Assembly: GCF_000257645.1 (NCBI RefSeq)
Contig: NZ_AJHJ01000006.1
Location: forward strand, 159,290 to 223,289
DNA from: Serratia sp. M24T3
GTDB taxonomy: Bacteria; Pseudomonadota; Gammaproteobacteria; Enterobacterales; Enterobacteriaceae
Direction of reading: 5' to 3'
DNA length: 64,000 nt
The notes beneath the pieces were generated by a model. That model ran no database searches. It had not been told where the DNA came from and saw only the letters and a program-made list of their open reading frames with translations. The position numbers and the translations under genes were made by a program. This document shows, piece by piece, positions 45,622 to 53,998 of the stretch. How positions within the stretch are numbered: the stretch's first letter is position 1; each line of letters opens with the position of its first letter.

Positions 45622-47121
45622 TTAATCGTTAATTTTTCGAAGTTGTTGACGGATGACCTCAGCAAGCTTGATCACCGCCGCAATAATCTGTTGATCGCTA
45701 AAACCGCCCAGCCCGAGGATCAGACCGGGGCGGGCAAGGTGCGGGCTAAACATTGGCGAAACCGCACGTACGGAAATACCGGCGGCAATAGCATGATTTA
45801 CCACCTTTTTATCGTCCAATGCCGGGTTAAGCCATAACACCATGTGCATGCCCTGGTCTCCCGGTTGCAGCCATGCCAGCTCAGGCTCAAAAAATTGCCT
45901 GATTGCAGTAATCATCACAGCCCGTTTTTCAGCATAGACACTGCGCATGCGGCGGATATGCCTGTCGAGATGGCCTTCCTCCATAAAAGCAGCGAGCACA
46001 TATTGGTCGGCAACCGGCGCGTATCGGTCAATCAACATGCGGGCTCCACAGTAAGCATCCACCAACTTTTCGGGCACGACGACATAACCTAAACGCAGCG
46101 ACGGAAACAGAATCTTGCTGAAAGTACCCAGATAGACCACTCGCTCGGGAGCCAGGCCCTGCAATGACGGAAAAGGGTGACCTTCGTAACGCAGCTCGCT
46201 GTCATAATCGTCTTCGACAATCCATGACTGCTGAGCTTTAGACCAGTCAATCAACGCCAGCCGCCGTGACATACTCATTGGCATACCCACCGGATACTGA
46301 TGCGAAGGCGTGACAAATGCGGCTTTCGCAGCCGCAAACAGCTCAATACCTCGATTCACATCGAGACCTTCTTCATCAAGCGGGACGCGGATCATCTGCT
46401 TGCTCCGCCCGGTGCTTTCAAAAATTGAAGTAATGCCATGATAGGCGGGATCCTCTACCCAGGCTTTATCGGCGGAATCGAGCAATACTTGCGTTGAAAG
46501 ATACAGTCCCTGCTGAGTTCCCGCCGTAATAATGACCTGCTGCGCCGAGCAATGCACCGACCGCGACTTTCTGACATATTCCGCGATGGCCTCACGTAAA
46601 GGCAGCGCGCCCGCCGGAATGTGGTATCCCGAGGGCGCGCCAGGTCCTTTGGCCCTGATTCTGTTACCGATACGCCGCCAGATATCATCAGGCAGTGTTG
46701 GGCCGGCAGGCACCGAGACCGCAAACGGCACGGGTTGCAGAGTGGTTATCCGACTTGCAGCATGAGCATAACGTTCGGCCTGTGCGGAAAGGGGGGGCGC
46801 ATCGTTTTTATCTCGGCTTTCTGAATCGGGCTGATGGATTTCACCCGCAGGAAGCTGCACAGCCACTCGCGTGCCGGAGCCGCGCACGGCGTCGAAAAAA
46901 CCTTCGGCGGTCAGCTGTTCAAAGGCTTCAATGACCGTACCTCTCGCCAGTTTAAGCGCTGCGGACAGCGTGCGGGTTGAAGGCAGCAGATCGCCAGACT
47001 TGAGTTCCCCGCGCTGTATGGCCTTTTTTAGGGCTTTAGCCAACTGCAGGCTCAGCTGTCCAGCCGGCCTGTCTAACTCTCCGATGGCAGGAATTTCAAC
47101 AATTTTCGCTTTTCTGGGCAT
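45622..47121 (-). CDS. MocR-family regulator (GntR HTH + aminotransferase domain)
   Basis: A 499-residue fusion with an N-terminal GntR winged helix (SGDLLPSTRTLSAALKLARG...EAFEQLTAEGFF) and an aminotransferase-like domain with YLGTFSKILFPSLRLGY around the PLP lysine. It is divergent from the PaiB-like gene with a 147-base gap containing two AAAGTGGC direct repeats, an arrangement expected for MocR sites. It is only about 35% similar by eye to the MocR protein at 18.3-19.8 kb, so it is a separate regulator. The effector is unknown. Confidence 0.87.
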   Translation of the reverse strand: MPRKAKIVEIPAIGELDRPAGQLSLQLAKALKKAIQRGELKSGDLLPSTRTLSAALKLARGTVIEAFEQLTAEGFFDAVRGSGTRVAVQLPAGEIHQPDSESRDKNDAPPLSAQAERYAHAASRITTLQPVPFAVSVPAGPTLPDDIWRRIGNRIRAKGPGAPSGYHIPAGALPLREAIAEYVRKSRSVHCSAQQVIITAGTQQGLYLSTQVLLDSADKAWVEDPAYHGITSIFESTGRSKQMIRVPLDEEGLDVNRGIELFAAAKAAFVTPSHQYPVGMPMSMSRRLALIDWSKAQQSWIVEDDYDSELRYEGHPFPSLQGLAPERVVYLGTFSKILFPSLRLGYVVVPEKLVDAYCGARMLIDRYAPVADQYVLAAFMEEGHLDRHIRRMRSVYAEKRAVMITAIRQFFEPELAWLQPGDQGMHMVLWLNPALDDKKVVNHAIAAGISVRAVSPMFSPHLARPGLILGLGGFSDQQIIAAVIKLAEVIRQQLRKIND

Positions 47122-47153
47122 TTCCAGTCTTCTGATTTATAGGAAGATTGACA

Positions 47154-47190
47154 AAAGTGGCTTATCAATTTTTCATGAAAGTGGCACTTA
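47154..47190. promoter_or_regulatory. Direct repeats, candidate MocR operator
   Basis: AAAGTGGC occurs at 47154-47161 and 47178-47185, in the same orientation 24 bases apart. The following CTTA is also shared, with ACTTA in the second copy. MocR regulators usually bind direct repeats. Confidence 0.5.
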
Positions 47191-47268
47191 ACATTAAACC
47201 ACTAACGGCATAATTTACAGCACTGACTGACCCTTTAAATCGATAGCAACAATCACTGGAGACAGACG

Positions 47269-47895
47269 ATGTATATTGCCGCTGCGTTCAAAGAAACGCG
47301 CCCTGAAGTGCTGTTTGAACTCATTGAACAATATCCACTGGGGACCTTGATGACTCAGGGGCAGGGTGGGCTCGATGCCATCCATATTCCTTTTGAGGTT
47401 GTCAGCCAGCACCAAGGGGAGACTCGCCTGCGTGGCCATATTGCCCGTGCTAATCCGCTTTGGCAGCAGGTTGAACAGGATGCCGACGTGCTGGTGGTTT
47501 TTCACGGTGGCGACGCCTATATCTCGCCAAACTGGTACCCAAGCAAGCAGCAGACCCATCGTCAGGTGCCAACCTGGAATTACCGCGTGGTTCACGCCCG
47601 TGGAAAGATTGCCTTTCATCACGATGCGCAGTTTCTGCGTGAGATTTTAGCCAGTCTGACCGGGCAACATGAATCTACGCAGCCTGTTCCCTGGAAAATG
47701 ACCGATTCTTCGGAGGATTTTATTCAAGGAATGCTTAAAGGAGTCGTTGGGGTAGAGATAGTTATCAAAGATATCATTGGTTGTTTTAAACTCGGGCAAA
47801 ACAAAAAACCTGAGGATTTAAAAGGGGCTGGAGAGAACGTAATTACAGCAGGACAGGAAGCCATCGGCACAGCGATGCTCAGTCATTTAAAATAA
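47269..47895 (+). CDS. FMN-binding PaiB-family protein
   Basis: A 208-residue protein of the PaiB family (FMN-binding, negative transcriptional regulator type). It begins MYIAAAFKETRPEVLFELIEQYPLG and contains HGGDAYISPNWYPSKQQTHRQVPTWNY, the conserved FMN-split-barrel block. Family members were first described as regulators of protease production and sporulation in Bacillus, but most have unproven roles; an oxidoreductase or flavin-binding function is equally possible. GGAGACAG lies before the ATG. It is divergent from the MocR gene, its likely controller. Confidence 0.85.
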   Translation: MYIAAAFKETRPEVLFELIEQYPLGTLMTQGQGGLDAIHIPFEVVSQHQGETRLRGHIARANPLWQQVEQDADVLVVFHGGDAYISPNWYPSKQQTHRQVPTWNYRVVHARGKIAFHHDAQFLREILASLTGQHESTQPVPWKMTDSSEDFIQGMLKGVVGVEIVIKDIIGCFKLGQNKKPEDLKGAGENVITAGQEAIGTAMLSHLK

Positions 47896-47975
47896 ATGGC
47901 TTATTTGTAGGGGTAAATAACTAAAGTTAAAAAATTTATTGAGTTTATAAAAAACAAGTGACTACTTTATTTAAG

Positions 47976-48005
47976 TTGTTGTTATTTAAATTGTTGTTAT
48001 TTAAA
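47976..48005. repeat. Tandem 15-bp repeat, two exact copies
   Basis: TTGTTGTTATTTAAA is repeated exactly at 47976-47990 and 47991-48005, with a degenerate piece (TTTATTTAAG) before it. Confidence 0.9.
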
Positions 48006-48097
48006 TCCATGTGGATAAACTAAACCTACCGTATTAACTATTTATTATTGCCGATGAGTAAGTTATAAGTTTTTTGTAAAAACCCTGTTCCTTTTTT

Positions 48098-48125
48098 TTG
48101 ACATAATTAACGCCTGAACTATTAT
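48098..48125 (+). promoter_or_regulatory. Promoter of the KGG protein gene
   Basis: TTGACA at 48098-48103, 16-base spacer, TATTAT at 48120-48125. It has a consensus -35 with a T-rich run upstream. Confidence 0.6.
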
Positions 48126-48180
48126 TAATTTCGAGCATCGTGCTCTTCATTTAGGTTTATAACAGGATGTTACTCTGAAA

Positions 48181-48216
48181 ATGGAAAACCTTTTAAATGA
48201 CAGAACTTATCCGTAG
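48181..48216 (+). CDS. Possible 11-residue leader peptide
   Basis: ATG at 48181 opens an 11-codon frame (MENLLNDRTYP) whose TAG stop at 48214-48216 overlaps the TAGGAGG ribosome binding site of the next gene. Such an arrangement permits translational coupling. Its own ribosome binding site is weak, so expression is uncertain. Confidence 0.25.
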   Translation: MENLLNDRTYP

Positions 48217-48225
48217 GAGGATATT

Positions 48226-48396
48226 ATGGCCGATCATCGCAATGGAACAGGTAATGCTTCAGAAGATCATGATAAATCTTCAGAAAATGGTAAGAAGGGC
48301 GGAAATAAACACGGCAAGGGTAATTTTGCCGATGACCGTGAACGTGCCAGCGAAGCAGGTAAAAAAGGTGGTAAAAATAGTCATGGCAGTCATTAA
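48226..48396 (+). CDS. KGG-repeat stress-type small protein (YciG/GsiB-like)
   Basis: A 56-residue hydrophilic, glycine-, lysine- and histidine-rich protein containing two KGG motifs (GKKGGNKHGKGNFADD and EAGKKGGKNSHG), the signature of small stress-induced proteins such as YciG and GsiB. It has an excellent ribosome binding site TAGGAGG five bases before the ATG, a consensus promoter about 100 bases upstream and a terminator after it. Members accumulate in stationary phase, or under osmotic, glucose-starvation or general stress, and may act as hydrophilins. Confidence 0.85.
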   Translation: MADHRNGTGNASEDHDKSSENGKKGGNKHGKGNFADDRERASEAGKKGGKNSHGSH

Positions 48397-48454
48397 TTCG
48401 AAATTTACTAGCCGTTAATTTCTGAATAAGTGTGTTATGAGTTATTGCTACCTG

Positions 48455-48484
48455 GCCCACGGTATTATCTGTGGGCTTTTTATT
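48455..48484 (+). terminator. Terminator after the KGG gene
   Basis: GCCCAC (48455-48460) and GTGGGC (48471-48476), followed by TTTTTATTAT. Confidence 0.75.
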
Positions 48485-48561
48485 ATCTTATCCTTCGTGA
48501 TTTTTTAATTAATTTCATTGAGGGGGCTAGAAATAGCAATATGACTTAAGGAGGAGTGAGG

Positions 48562-48684
48562 ATGTGCAAGAATAGCGATCTCGATAAAACTTATGAGGAT
48601 TTCAAACGCGTCAAAGACAATCCTCAACCGGACTATCTCAAAGATGACCCATCGAAGTTAGTTGAACCGGGCCAAAAGGCTTAG
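48562..48684 (+). CDS. Small acidic protein, 40 residues, unknown function
   Basis: The frame runs MCKNSDLDKTYEDFKRVKDN to PGQKA and stops at TAG 48682-48684. The ribosome binding site AAGGAGGAGTGAGG before the ATG is very strong. A terminator-like stem of 16 bp follows 57 bases later. Composition is charged, with many Asp and Lys, one cysteine at residue 2, and no membrane segment. I do not recognise the family. Being next to the KGG gene, it may also be a stress-related small protein. Confidence 0.55.
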   Translation: MCKNSDLDKTYEDFKRVKDNPQPDYLKDDPSKLVEPGQKA

Positions 48685-49087
48685 TATTGAGTTGATTGCT
48701 CATCTTAAGCCTCTGGCAAGCTATGCCCGATTTTACGACAGCAACAAATCAAGCCTCCCTGCAGAGGCTTGATTTGTTGAAGAATAAATATATTTTCAAG
48801 TATGCTCTGCAAAAAATAGTTAAAATAAACCGCAGTTTACTCTCACGATAAATAAAAATTTTTAACGATGTTTTTGCTTGGTAAATAACATAAAGTAACC
48901 CTGCATTAATAATTCCCTGTTGAGAGTCGTAGAAATCTGTGGGAGTATTTCATTGTTCTTTATCTAAGTACCATTATTAAAATAAAGTTAATCAAGGTTT
49001 TTTCTTTGCGCTATGGTTTGATTGTTATATTACTAGCTTGATATTTATTAGCGACTATTGGAAGCATTAATTATTAAAGGAAAGGTA
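48685..49087. other. Intergenic region before the 1602-residue gene
   Basis: 403 AT-rich bases hold no gene. The only clear structure is the perfect inverted repeat at 48742-48779. The promoter of the giant gene must lie in the last 200 bases; I could not choose a clear one. Confidence 0.5.
48742..48779. terminator. Perfect 16-bp stem-loop after the 40-residue ORF
   Basis: CAACAAATCAAGCCTC (48742-48757) and its exact reverse complement (48764-48779) with loop CCTGCA. The T-rich end of the stem lets it act as a terminator. Confidence 0.8.
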
Positions 49088-52000
49088 ATGGAAAATATTA
49101 ACCCCACTCAAGGATCTTCATCTTTTAAACTTATTAATCAGAGCCAAGCTGCAAACGATTTGTCACCAGTAAGTTCTGTTGCTAATTATTTAACCTCTGA
49201 GAGACTAACCTCTGTGGGGAATGACTTAAATAGAATCGAGCTTTGGGATTCCGAGTCTATGCAACTTGCGCCATTTCTCGCCGTATTTCTCCCGTCAATG
49301 GCAATGACTTCGATAGAAATTGAAGATCAAAATGGTCAAAATTTATTAACAGTTAGCTCTAACCCCCAGGGGACAGAGAAAAAAGTATCTATCCAGATGT
49401 ATCGCAATGACAATGGGCTTGCTATTTTTAGACCAAGAGTTGGCGATCAATTCGAAAATATACCGGTAGAACAATATGGTGATAGTTTTGTCATTGCTTT
49501 AATGTGTAGCCAATATGAGTGTCTTCCTTCAGAGATATCAACCCGAGATATTGTTTATTTTCGGCAAGATTTGAGCAGTGCCCTTGAGGAGCCAGATTTT
49601 CTGGATTTTATTAACAATCAATTTCAACCGTGGTTGATTCCAGATGAAATGCAAAATGTATTACCTCGCGGTAGAAACGACAGCACTGAAACAGCACTGG
49701 TTAATGAGGGATATACTTTTATTGCTCGTGGGCAGGATGTGTATAATCAGTTCCCGCAACTTAGAGAATCATTAACTTTAATTGATAGTGTACTAACTGA
49801 TTTATTCAATAATAGTGCAACTTCTCATCAAACAATAAATTACGTTATTGCAGCTCAATTAGGTATCGATATTCATGGCGTTAGTCAACAGATGCTAGAT
49901 TTAACGCTAGAACGAATGACGGATTATCATACTACGGTGAGGCGTTATCTCAATGAAGATGCGAGTCAGTTTTTACTGTCAAGACCCATTAAACATGGGC
50001 CTGGTATCTATGCACAGGCCTTCCCGGACGATGTTAATAGCAGGGTGATTTTCACCACAAATATCCTTAAAACTCCGCAAGTAAAAATTATGCAGACTGT
50101 AGCGCATGAAATCAGTCACATGATACCACAAGGCTGGGGAACTCATGATTACTATTACGTATTAGGATTGGGAATACCTGATGATATCAGGACCAGCTCA
50201 GGTCTATTATCTGCGATGATTAATGAAGCTAATCAAGCCACCTCTGCTTTTGGTTTGGAGGAAATGCTGTTATCAAACATCATTGACTCTATGAGTCAAA
50301 CACTGGAGGCGCCGAGTGTGGATATGAGTCAAAACCAACTGACTGCATTAATAGAAGGCGTAAAGTACAATGTTTTGGATGAAGAGAATTGGCAGCGATT
50401 TATCGCCAGTTCATCTACAGAAGGAGTTCCCCTTGAATGGCTAAATAAAATAAAAGATAAAATCGAGAATAAGAGTGTCTGGGAATTTCTTCGTTGGGCC
50501 GTTCAAAATAAAAATTTGTCACCAGCACAGTTAGTTGAGACATTGAGAAATGACAAGCTTGCGATGTTGAGGGTCATTTTATTTAATGCTGATACATTCG
50601 TCTTAAATTTATTGGCAACGTCTGAAAGCGAGGTTAACCGTTTTTTTAAACTTCACGGTCTGAAAATGCTTAATCCAGCTCAGTCTGAAGCCAGTGTCGA
50701 TACGGGCTCACAGGTTAGCTCTACCCCAGAAATCAATTACCTAAGTCTTGCAAATCCTGACCAACTTAGCTCTTATCAAGGCTACCAGGCTCTTGAAGAT
50801 CTCGCCTATGCACTATCACGCAGTTTGAGAACCGGAGCTAATACCCCTGACTCGGCAGATATCGTTACGCTCAGACATTTTCTAGCAGATTTTGGTGGCT
50901 CAATAGCTAATGGTTTTGGCATCAACGGAAATCATCTCCCTATAAGTTTTACTCTTTATCTGGGTACGCTAAAAAATTTGTTAAGTATTAATCCACAGTA
51001 TTATCTCAACATTTTAAGTTTAATTGTTCCTGCAAAAGAAAATGATGCAAAGGGGATTCTTGATGAAATGGGCGACAGGTTCTGGGTTGACGGTAAACTT
51101 ATTGCCTGGCAACAGTTGCTGCATTCATGTCTGGTGCTCTGTAGCCCAGAGGAGAAAAAGAAATTTTTACCTCTCTTTACTTCGACACCTGCAGCAGAAC
51201 GTTTTTTTAATTCTCTCTCGCAACAAATCAATGATCCCACAAGAGCAATTTGTCCGCTAACCAGCTATGCATTAAAAATCATGGTTGATGATGGATTAAT
51301 ACCATCAAATTATCCGATATTTAACATCATAAATAGTCTTAATCATCCTGTTCATGAACCTCGGCAAACAGGGCTGGATGACATTTTAGCCTATGCGCAA
51401 AACAATCAACTGCAATTTGCCGGGCAATATATTAACAGTCTGAGCCGGGCAGAGTTTCTTTGCAGACTGGCGAGGCAAATGCAAGAGTATATTGTGAGTG
51501 AAAATGACGAACACGATACTGAATTTTATTTTGACCCCGATGGGAATAGTGTTTTAAGTAATCAGCCTGAATTGTCAGGTAATCAAACGGTTATTCTATT
51601 AAGAAATAATCAGTTAGCATTGTGGCGGCAAATGGAAACTCGCTTTGAAGTCACGGCCACACATGAATTGGCTACAACCGAAAATATGGAGATTCTTGAA
51701 GCCGCTGCACGACTGATTCATGGGGTCGTGCCGGACAGTAATTATAGGTCTACTCTAATTAATGAGTTTGTTAATGTTGCACATAGTTATTTTGTTGAGT
51801 ATGAGTCTCCTGCACAATCAAGACATTCAACCTCTGAATCTGAAAATAAAAAAGTGTCTGAAAAAATCGCTAATAATACGGGGAAAATTCGTAATCAACT
51901 CGATAAGCTTTCCCTGAGCCTAACTCAGGATAAAACAACTTTTTTTAATACGCTGAAATCCTCACCGTTGAATAAGATAAAAAACACACTGGTTAGATTG

Positions 52001-53896
52001 AACGATCAAAGTAGTGACGTTTTAGACTTTGCATCTAACCCTGATATTGCATCCATAACCGGACATGTCAGAAGTATAGAAAGCAATATTAGCAGGATTA
52101 ATAGCAATGCTTCAATCAACGATCAACTGAGTTTATTTTCTTCTCTACCTAATAATTTTCATTTGATTCGTGAACACGCCGGGAACTTACAACAAAGCAT
52201 CCAGGCTCAAAGAACTATTAATAGGAAGCGCGGCCATGATGGTGATGATACCCATCAGGCTAAAAAATTGAAGAAAGCGGCGGAGCGGGGGCTGCGTACC
52301 ACCTTAAGAGCAAAAGGAAAAATTCACTCACTGACCAGCAGTTCGATTGACAGACATACAGTGGCCAGTCAAATAAGAGTAATTAGTCAGGAGTTTATGC
52401 CTGTGCCAGAACCCGCTGTTCCTACAGCAACAGGATTAGGCGGTTTTCTTGCTGCTGGATATGCTTTGGCAGCTGAAGCAGTGGCGGCTAACGAAGAACG
52501 AAATTTTGAATATGCGCAAAGAGATGAGATTAGAGCGAGAGAATATCAGGAGCAGTTAGCCGAAAAATATGCCGACCGTGAACAGATAATGGTAGAGAAT
52601 ATTGAAATGTCGCATTATTTGAATATTCTGTTAGAGGAGGATAGGCAAAGGAGTAAAGCTGAAAAAGCAATGCAGGCGAGGGTGGTTTATCCTTCTTTGG
52701 AAAATGTCAGTGCAGAGGCGGGTAATGAGGCGGTTAACTTAATACCGGCAGAACATCTCGACCAGGAGATAACAGAGCCAGTGGATAATGGTGTCGTCGT
52801 TCAGGGTGATAATTACGTTGAGGGATCATCAGAAATTGATGAGCTACACTATGAATATGTTCAGCCAGAGTCAGAATATGTTTACCCAATTTCGACAGGG
52901 CGAGGGTATGTAATAAACGATAATGGCAATGGTTCAGTGACCATGACTTTACCGCCGGAAATTTTGCGCGCCAGGGATTTCACGAGAGGGTCGAATTATA
53001 GAAGCACTCAAACACCAGTAGAAAGTCATAGTCACCGCGAAAGTAATGCCAATCCAAGAGTTATGACATTATCCGATTTATCTCTTCGGGACGAGGCTGC
53101 GGAGGAACGCCGTAGAAGAGAGCTATTTGATCCTAATGCCAGATTTAGGACAGCGGCCGACATACCGTTTCTGAAAAAAAACACAGGAAGACATCCACTT
53201 AACCCCAATCCAAGTTTTATGACAATGTCAGATTTACCTCCTCCAAATCTTGCCGAGGAGGAACGCCGTAGGAGAGAGCAATTCGACCCTAATAGCAGAT
53301 TTAGGACTGCCGCAGATTTCCAGTTTTTAGAAAGTACATATCATGGGCGAAGCGCAACTGAAAATCCCAGATTTATGACCGCTTCAGACTTGATAGCTCG
53401 TGAAAGAGATAAAGCGAAAACAGAGAGAGAAGATCGAGATATTAATCGATTGGAAACATTGCGGATAACTCCATATACCTATAGGGAAGACCCTGCCGAT
53501 CGTCCACGCATTGCACCAGCGCCAATTTCTAGTATTCCGCTGCCATCAACTTCGCGGCTGGCCTTCTCTGCCGAGAACCGTTTAGGCTCAGTAATCAGAC
53601 CTGCGGATAAATGGCAATCGCCGTCTTCCTCTAAAACTGATGCTTCCAGCCTTGCCCATCAGTCAATGGTTACCCTATCTCAAAGACGAGCGATACACTC
53701 TACTCCTGATAACTCCTCTGAATTCAGGCAACGAATTAATGATCAATTAGAAAATATCAGGTCATCCTCGTTAGAACGATCCAGCAATCAAACTGAAAAT
53801 AACCAAACTCAGCGAATGCAACGAGGGGCATTTATGGCAGAGCAAAGGCAAAAAGAATTGGCATCGAAGTTTGGAAAGCACAACAATCAAAAATAG
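49088..53896 (+). CDS. Large effector/toxin-like protein with HExxH motif, bipartite NLS and 52-residue repeats
   Basis: A 1602-residue protein, much AT-richer than flanking metabolic genes. ATG 49088 is preferred because AAAGGAAAGG precedes it; an ATG at 49058 would add ten residues. No signal peptide is present; the first 50 residues are Ser/Asn/Gln-rich, like type III secretion signals. HEISH at residues 340-344 is a zinc-metalloprotease signature, followed by GWGTHDYYYV; similar HE.SH...T.DY.Y segments occur, from memory, in dermonecrotic-toxin-like proteins. Residues 1046-1063 form a textbook bipartite nuclear localisation signal (RKR, ten residues, KKLKK). A hydrophobic Ala/Gly stretch (about 1110-1130) and a helical, coiled-coil-like region follow. 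Residues 1322-1450 hold three 52-residue repeats. No close family recognised. Confidence 0.7.
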   Translation: MENINPTQGSSSFKLINQSQAANDLSPVSSVANYLTSERLTSVGNDLNRIELWDSESMQLAPFLAVFLPSMAMTSIEIEDQNGQNLLTVSSNPQGTEKKVSIQMYRNDNGLAIFRPRVGDQFENIPVEQYGDSFVIALMCSQYECLPSEISTRDIVYFRQDLSSALEEPDFLDFINNQFQPWLIPDEMQNVLPRGRNDSTETALVNEGYTFIARGQDVYNQFPQLRESLTLIDSVLTDLFNNSATSHQTINYVIAAQLGIDIHGVSQQMLDLTLERMTDYHTTVRRYLNEDASQFLLSRPIKHGPGIYAQAFPDDVNSRVIFTTNILKTPQVKIMQTVAHEISHMIPQGWGTHDYYYVLGLGIPDDIRTSSGLLSAMINEANQATSAFGLEEMLLSNIIDSMSQTLEAPSVDMSQNQLTALIEGVKYNVLDEENWQRFIASSSTEGVPLEWLNKIKDKIENKSVWEFLRWAVQNKNLSPAQLVETLRNDKLAMLRVILFNADTFVLNLLATSESEVNRFFKLHGLKMLNPAQSEASVDTGSQVSSTPEINYLSLANPDQLSSYQGYQALEDLAYALSRSLRTGANTPDSADIVTLRHFLADFGGSIANGFGINGNHLPISFTLYLGTLKNLLSINPQYYLNILSLIVPAKENDAKGILDEMGDRFWVDGKLIAWQQLLHSCLVLCSPEEKKKFLPLFTSTPAAERFFNSLSQQINDPTRAICPLTSYALKIMVDDGLIPSNYPIFNIINSLNHPVHEPRQTGLDDILAYAQNNQLQFAGQYINSLSRAEFLCRLARQMQEYIVSENDEHDTEFYFDPDGNSVLSNQPELSGNQTVILLRNNQLALWRQMETRFEVTATHELATTENMEILEAAARLIHGVVPDSNYRSTLINEFVNVAHSYFVEYESPAQSRHSTSESENKKVSEKIANNTGKIRNQLDKLSLSLTQDKTTFFNTLKSSPLNKIKNTLVRLNDQSSDVLDFASNPDIASITGHVRSIESNISRINSNASINDQLSLFSSLPNNFHLIREHAGNLQQSIQAQRTINRKRGHDGDDTHQAKKLKKAAERGLRTTLRAKGKIHSLTSSSIDRHTVASQIRVISQEFMPVPEPAVPTATGLGGFLAAGYALAAEAVAANEERNFEYAQRDEIRAREYQEQLAEKYADREQIMVENIEMSHYLNILLEEDRQRSKAEKAMQARVVYPSLENVSAEAGNEAVNLIPAEHLDQEITEPVDNGVVVQGDNYVEGSSEIDELHYEYVQPESEYVYPISTGRGYVINDNGNGSVTMTLPPEILRARDFTRGSNYRSTQTPVESHSHRESNANPRVMTLSDLSLRDEAAEERRRRELFDPNARFRTAADIPFLKKNTGRHPLNPNPSFMTMSDLPPPNLAEEERRRREQFDPNSRFRTAADFQFLESTYHGRSATENPRFMTASDLIARERDKAKTEREDRDINRLETLRITPYTYREDPADRPRIAPAPISSIPLPSTSRLAFSAENRLGSVIRPADKWQSPSSSKTDASSLAHQSMVTLSQRRAIHSTPDNSSEFRQRINDQLENIRSSSLERSSNQTENNQTQRMQRGAFMAEQRQKELASKFGKHNNQK
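53051..53518 (+). repeat. Three 52-codon repeats in the giant gene
   Basis: Units begin at residues 1322, 1374 and 1426 of the product (53051, 53207 and 53363), an exact 156-base period. The pattern is NP.[VF]MT.SDL, then EERRRRE.FDPN.RFRTAAD..FL. The short motif R-[VSF]-[MRF]-[TM]-x-[SA]-D returns twice per unit (at 1324/1352, 1376/1404, 1428). The third unit is degenerate after its first half. Confidence 0.75.
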
Positions 53897-53908
53897 CTTT
53901 ACAAACAA

Positions 53909-53950
53909 CTGTCTATTTTTTAAGCCTTGTCTTTTAGACAGCAATTTTTT
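53909..53950 (+). terminator. Terminator after the giant gene
   Basis: CTGTCTA (53909-53915) and TAGACAG (53935-53941) form a 7-bp stem followed by CAATTTTTT. A second pair, AAGCCTTG/CAAGGCTT at 53922 and 53982, overlaps. Confidence 0.5.
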
Positions 53951-53998
53951 ACTACTTTTTTAGTGTAATTGTTTATAAAAGCAAGGCTTATGTGATTT

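Larger units (their letters stand above)
47896..48225. other. AT-rich region before the KGG protein gene
   Basis: 330 bases with no full gene. It contains a 15-bp tandem repeat (47976-48005), a promoter (48098-48125) and a short possible leader peptide (48181-48216). Confidence 0.6.

Noticed and set aside
51001..51260. Short overlapping frames on both strands inside the giant effector-like gene
   Set aside because: They lie inside a continuous 1602-codon frame with its own ribosome site and terminator.
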